This document shows positions 24,630 to 25,257 of a DNA stretch of 25,257 bases, in pieces. The stretch lies in the NCBI GenBank assembly GCA_049314515.1, contig JBMOEY010000018.1, positions 1-25,257 of the forward strand, given 5' to 3'. Each line of letters begins with the position of its first letter. Position 1 is the first letter of the stretch. Below the pieces are notes generated by a model. The model saw only the letters and a program-made list of their open reading frames with translations. It was not told the DNA's origin and did not search any database. The position numbers and the translations under genes were made by a program. Source of the stretch: RFQD01 sp049314515 (GTDB taxonomy: Bacteria; Actinomycetota; Actinomycetes; Actinomycetales; Microbacteriaceae).

Positions 24630-25257
24630 GTTCGGGCCCTGATTTCGACAAGGCTCAACTCGAGGCTGCGCAGCTGACGGAACAAATTCTCGCGGCTGCG
24701 GACGCCTACTACGCACGTGACGAAACACTCATCAGTGACGCCGAATACGACCGGTTGATGGAACGACTGCGTGAGATAGAAACGCAGTACCCCGTGCTCC
24801 AGGGGCAAGACAGTCCCACGCTCTCCGTGGGTCGTGGGCAAACCAACTCCACGTTTGCCCCCGTCACGCACGCCGAGCGAATGATGAGCCTCGACAACGT
24901 TTTTAGCGAAGAGCAGTTTCGTGCCTGGGGCGAGAAAGTCGTGCGAGACTCCGGGCGTTCGGTGCACTGGTTGTGCGAGCTGAAGATCGACGGTCTCGCG
25001 ATTAACCTTCGGTATGAGAACGGCCAACTCGTGTCAGCCGCCACCCGTGGCGATGGCGTGGTCGGAGAAGACGTGACGGCGAACGTGCTGACGATCGCCG
25101 GAATACCTCGTGCGCTTGCCGGCAGCGGGCATCCGGCATTGGTTGAAATTCGCGGCGAGATTTTCATACCCACGGCGTTGTTCCACGAGTTGAACGAACA
25201 GCTCGAGGACAACGACGAGAAGGTGTTCTCCAACCCGCGCAATGCGGCCAGTGGTTC
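24626..25257 (+). CDS. ligA: NAD-dependent DNA ligase LigA (5' part, runs off the window)
   Basis: Seals nicks in replication and repair using NAD+. The first 210 residues are present: domain Ia (about 1-70, with ISDAEYDRLMERL, which binds NMN) and the start of the adenylation domain. SLDNVFSEEQF is the usual SLxN element. The nucleotidyl-accepting lysine is K120 in CELKIDGLAI (motif I, KxDG). TRGDGVVGEDVTANVLTI and VEIRGEIF (motif III region) follow. The frame stays open to the right edge, ending in NPRNAASG. The start ATG 24626 overlaps the mnmA stop. The OB, zinc, HhH and BRCT domains are outside the window. Confidence 0.96.
   Translation, partial: MSSGPDFDKAQLEAAQLTEQILAAADAYYARDETLISDAEYDRLMERLREIETQYPVLQGQDSPTLSVGRGQTNSTFAPVTHAERMMSLDNVFSEEQFRAWGEKVVRDSGRSVHWLCELKIDGLAINLRYENGQLVSAATRGDGVVGEDVTANVLTIAGIPRALAGSGHPALVEIRGEIFIPTALFHELNEQLEDNDEKVFSNPRNAASG

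Overview
The window looks like a chromosomal segment of a high-GC Gram-positive actinobacterium, most likely of the family Microbacteriaceae. The evidence is the xerC / M23 peptidase / rpsB-tsf-pyrH-frr-cdsA order, DivIVA-type growth proteins, a GlgX-GlgE-GlgB glucan operon, and a cysteine desulfurase / mnmA / ligA block. Base composition is moderately GC-rich and gene packing is very tight: most same-strand neighbours abut or overlap, and three convergent pairs overlap at their 3' ends. This suits a compact, possibly streamlined genome. The family assignment is inference from gene order and protein character; no rRNA or tRNA gene is present to confirm it.

Layout. (1) 1-3431: a possible tail of an upstream gene, xerC, then on the minus strand an MFS efflux pump followed by an exported M23 peptidase that overlaps the xerC 3' end. 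(2) 3432-9115: rpsB-tsf closed by a strong intrinsic terminator, then pyrH-frr-cdsA and a small protein with four DivIVA-like repeats, then a membrane-anchored lytic-transglycosylase-like protein and a 97-residue Cys/His protein. (3) 9116-12120: an alpha/beta hydrolase convergent with an AI-2E-family permease, and a long DivIVA-like coiled-coil protein. (4) 12355-15132: a large membrane protein with an internal lipobox, paired with a thioredoxin-fold/TPR protein. (5) 15143-21478, minus strand: glgX-glgE-glgB. (6) 21500-25257: cysteine desulfurase, a convergent LPXTG surface protein, mnmA, and the 5' part of ligA.

How the genes work together. rpsB, tsf and frr serve translation. pyrH supplies UDP, and cdsA makes CDP-diacylglycerol for phospholipids. 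Several genes concern the envelope and polar growth: the M23 peptidase, the transglycosylase-like protein, two DivIVA-type proteins and the LPXTG protein. GlgE elongates alpha-glucan from maltose-1-phosphate, GlgB adds branches and GlgX trims them. The cysteine desulfurase probably supplies sulfur to MnmA for tRNA 2-thiouridine.

The most unusual item is the sortase-type surface protein at 22681-23379. Its mature N-terminus aligns with ubiquitin with matching spacing over the second half of the fold. Other points of interest are: a recurrent TANNNT box 6-10 nt upstream of start codons that lack a Shine-Dalgarno, pointing to leaderless or near-leaderless mRNAs; a 21-bp divergent promoter whose two -10 boxes overlap by 5 bp; two convergent gene pairs sharing one CTAG as both stop codons; and a membrane protein whose internal lipobox follows a palindrome-embedded internal start.
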